64,000 nt of DNA from Scilla litardierei (lineage: Eukaryota; Streptophyta; Magnoliopsida; Asparagales; Asparagaceae), in contig CM061141.1 of assembly GCA_030789695.1 (NCBI GenBank), positions 319,612,452-319,676,451 on the forward strand, given 5' to 3'. Each line of letters begins with the position of its first letter. The stretch's first letter is position 1. Positions 62,391 to 64,000 of this stretch are shown piece after piece. The position numbers and the translations under genes are program-made. Below the pieces are notes generated by a model. That model was given only the letters and a program-made list of their open reading frames with translations, searched no databases and was not told where the DNA came from.

Positions 62391-64000
62391 TGTAACGACC
62401 CGTATTCATCAATATGACTATTTACGTATTTCACGTATTTTCACATTTTAAAAATATTTTATAATGGTTGGTCAGAAGTTTTATATCAAAAATGATTTCA
62501 AAATTCTTTGTAAAAAATATCTTGAAGCATCAAACTAGTTATGGTGTATTTCAATAAGTTCGAGTTTCATCAAGTACCTCTAAATAATTTTTATAATAAT
62601 TCATTTTCAATTGTTACTGATTTAGCTGAAAGAATTAATTTTCTATATAAACATCATCAAAACGTTTTCAAACTTCTATGATCATTTAGGGCTTCCCTCT
62701 TGATCATTTAGGGCTTCCCATATTAATTTCGTAATTTTCTGAAATCAAATTGACCTAGAATCCGGAAACCCGCATCCCAAACGTTTTGGCCCAAAACTCG
62801 TATCTTCGTAGCTCAACCCCTGAAATGGATCTCGTATTCGCGATTCTCGCGACGATACGATCCAGTGGCTATGTTTTCGTAATTTTTCGGAGTCGTATGC
62901 AAAAACGGGGTTGTATTCCTCCGTTTTTACTAATTACATCCTCTAATGACTTATTACTCTTACATTAACCCCTAGATCTATCCCTAATTAATCCCCTAAC
63001 CCACCCCACTTAACCCATCGAATGGGTTGGTCAGATCCAACATGCCAACCCATTCTATAAATTTTCCATTCATTAATATCATATTACGTTTAACTAATTA
63101 CAATTTGACCTAATTACCTTTTTAACCCAAACTGTCGGCAGCCAACTCCCCTCTCCTCTGATTTCGTTCATCTCCCAACACCGGAACTCCCCACAATTTT
63201 AAATCCCTACCAACCCTTAGCAGCCCACGAGGTAATCGCCGATCTCATTTCCACGCTTAGTCTTCACCCACCCATCTGCTTATTAAATGCAATATATTAT
63301 TATATTATATAATAATCCTCATTCCTCTTTCCTCTCACACGCAGACCCAATCTCTCCTTCAGAAAAATTAATCCACTACAAACCCATTCTCTACCGAGCA
63401 GCTCCCGTGAGCGTGGCCATCTCCTCCGCTCCGAGACCCAACATTGAAGCTCCCTCGTGCTCCCACCTCCACGCAACGAGCAGCCCGCAACTTTGGCCGT
63501 GAGCCCCTCTCGCCGTGTTCTTCTTCCCAATGCCACCCACCACCGGCAAACCCCAACCGCAGCCCGCTGGCCTCCTCCCTTAGGCCGACCACCCCTTCTG
63601 CCGTCCTCCACTGACCAAAGACCCAGAACCAAGCCATCTGCCCCTCTCTCTTGCTGCTCCCTTAGCCACGCCCACGCCGCCACCGAGCTCCACCGCCTCT
63701 CTCCAACGTCCCTAGCAGCCCCGAGCTCGCCGCCACCGACGGCCCTAGCCCCATCGGAGCAACACCCCGCTGTCGTCTCTCCTCCGACCCCGTACCACCG
63801 GAGAACCCCCCTCTGCCTCCCCCAAAGCTCCGAAGAGCCACCACCGCGAGCCCATCTCCACGTCTTCACGGCGTTTTCAGCCGCTGGCCGGAGCTGCCGC
63901 CGATCGATGGCCGCCGCCGCGCGCCATCCACTGTGCCCCCATCAGCCGGCCGCCCCCATTAGCCACCTGTGTCACCCCCTGCAACTCCCACGCGTGCGCA
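62391..64000 (+). repeat. 3' LTR of LARD-like element, partial
   Basis: Aligns by eye with 56562-58110, with scattered substitutions and a few indels, such as about 100 bp present near 62740-62830 but reduced in the 5' LTR. Runs off the window. Confidence 0.8.

Larger units (their letters stand above)
56562..64000 (+). mobile_element. LARD-like LTR element with about 3.9-kb LTRs, truncated by window end
   Basis: 5' LTR 56562-60428 (TGTAACGACTCG...GGGTCGTTACA, 3867 bp), interior 60429-62390, second LTR from 62391 (TGTAACGACCCG) running off the window. The interior ends with ATTCCGAGGACGGAATTATT and the purine tract AAAGTAGGGTAGGA just before the 3' LTR, a pattern common at the end of plant chromoviruses. 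No gag, protease, RT or integrase is recognisable in the 1.96-kb interior, so the element is non-autonomous. No canonical primer site follows 60428 (AGTTTGGTGGCCCATGCAGG). Confidence 0.75.

Overview
The window is nuclear DNA of a flowering plant. The evidence is spliced plant genes (a FATB thioesterase with a leader intron, a PGR/TMEM19-like gene, a two-exon CYSTM gene), a plant subtilase, and dense nested plant retrotransposons. The GC-rich single-exon subtilase makes a monocot plausible, but that is an inference. I see four host genes; almost everything else is mobile DNA or its decay products. There are no bacterial operons, CRISPR arrays or rRNA genes.

Layout. 1-5296: degenerate Ty1/copia element on the minus strand, cut by the window edge, with a long leader that holds an extreme G/C tract. 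5297-9550: intergenic DNA with a cluster of short non-autonomous Helitron-like elements (about 6378-8660). 9554-14173: FATB (+), with an 810-bp hAT element in its third intron. 14700-17003: subtilase (-). 17300-26531: copia debris on both strands; the plus-strand copia is split in its reverse transcriptase by a 6.6-kb Ty3/gypsy element of Tat type (18503-25129, minus orientation, TSD GATAA). That element has lost gag, reverse transcriptase and the integrase core but still carries a spliced antisense gene. 27064-35193: young copia element (-), 469-bp LTRs, TSD TAAAC, split by a 3.0-kb solo LTR (29340-32351, TSD CCTCC). 35212-35420: SINE candidate. 37569-39033: 55-aa CYSTM protein gene (+). 39863-47319: last three exons of a PGR/TMEM19-like membrane protein gene (-), whose introns hold MITEs, a tandem repeat, a 938-bp hAT element and a decayed copia. 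49360-56561: Tat-type gypsy fragment (+) split by a very young 3168-bp gag-protease-only element with 407-bp LTRs (51093-54260, TSD CAAGC). 56562-64000: a LARD-like element with about 3.9-kb LTRs, cut by the window end.

How the parts fit. FATB hydrolyses saturated acyl-ACP in the plastid. The subtilase is a secreted protease, the CYSTM protein a small membrane-associated stress-type protein, and PGR a multi-pass membrane protein. Nothing suggests that the four act together. They are neighbours in a gene island flanked and invaded by transposons. Insertion order can be read from the nesting: the plus-strand copia preceded its Tat insert; the minus-strand copia at 27-35 kb preceded the solo LTR inside it; the 49-56 kb Tat copy preceded the gag-protease element. 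All splice sites, boundaries and LTR differences were read by eye.
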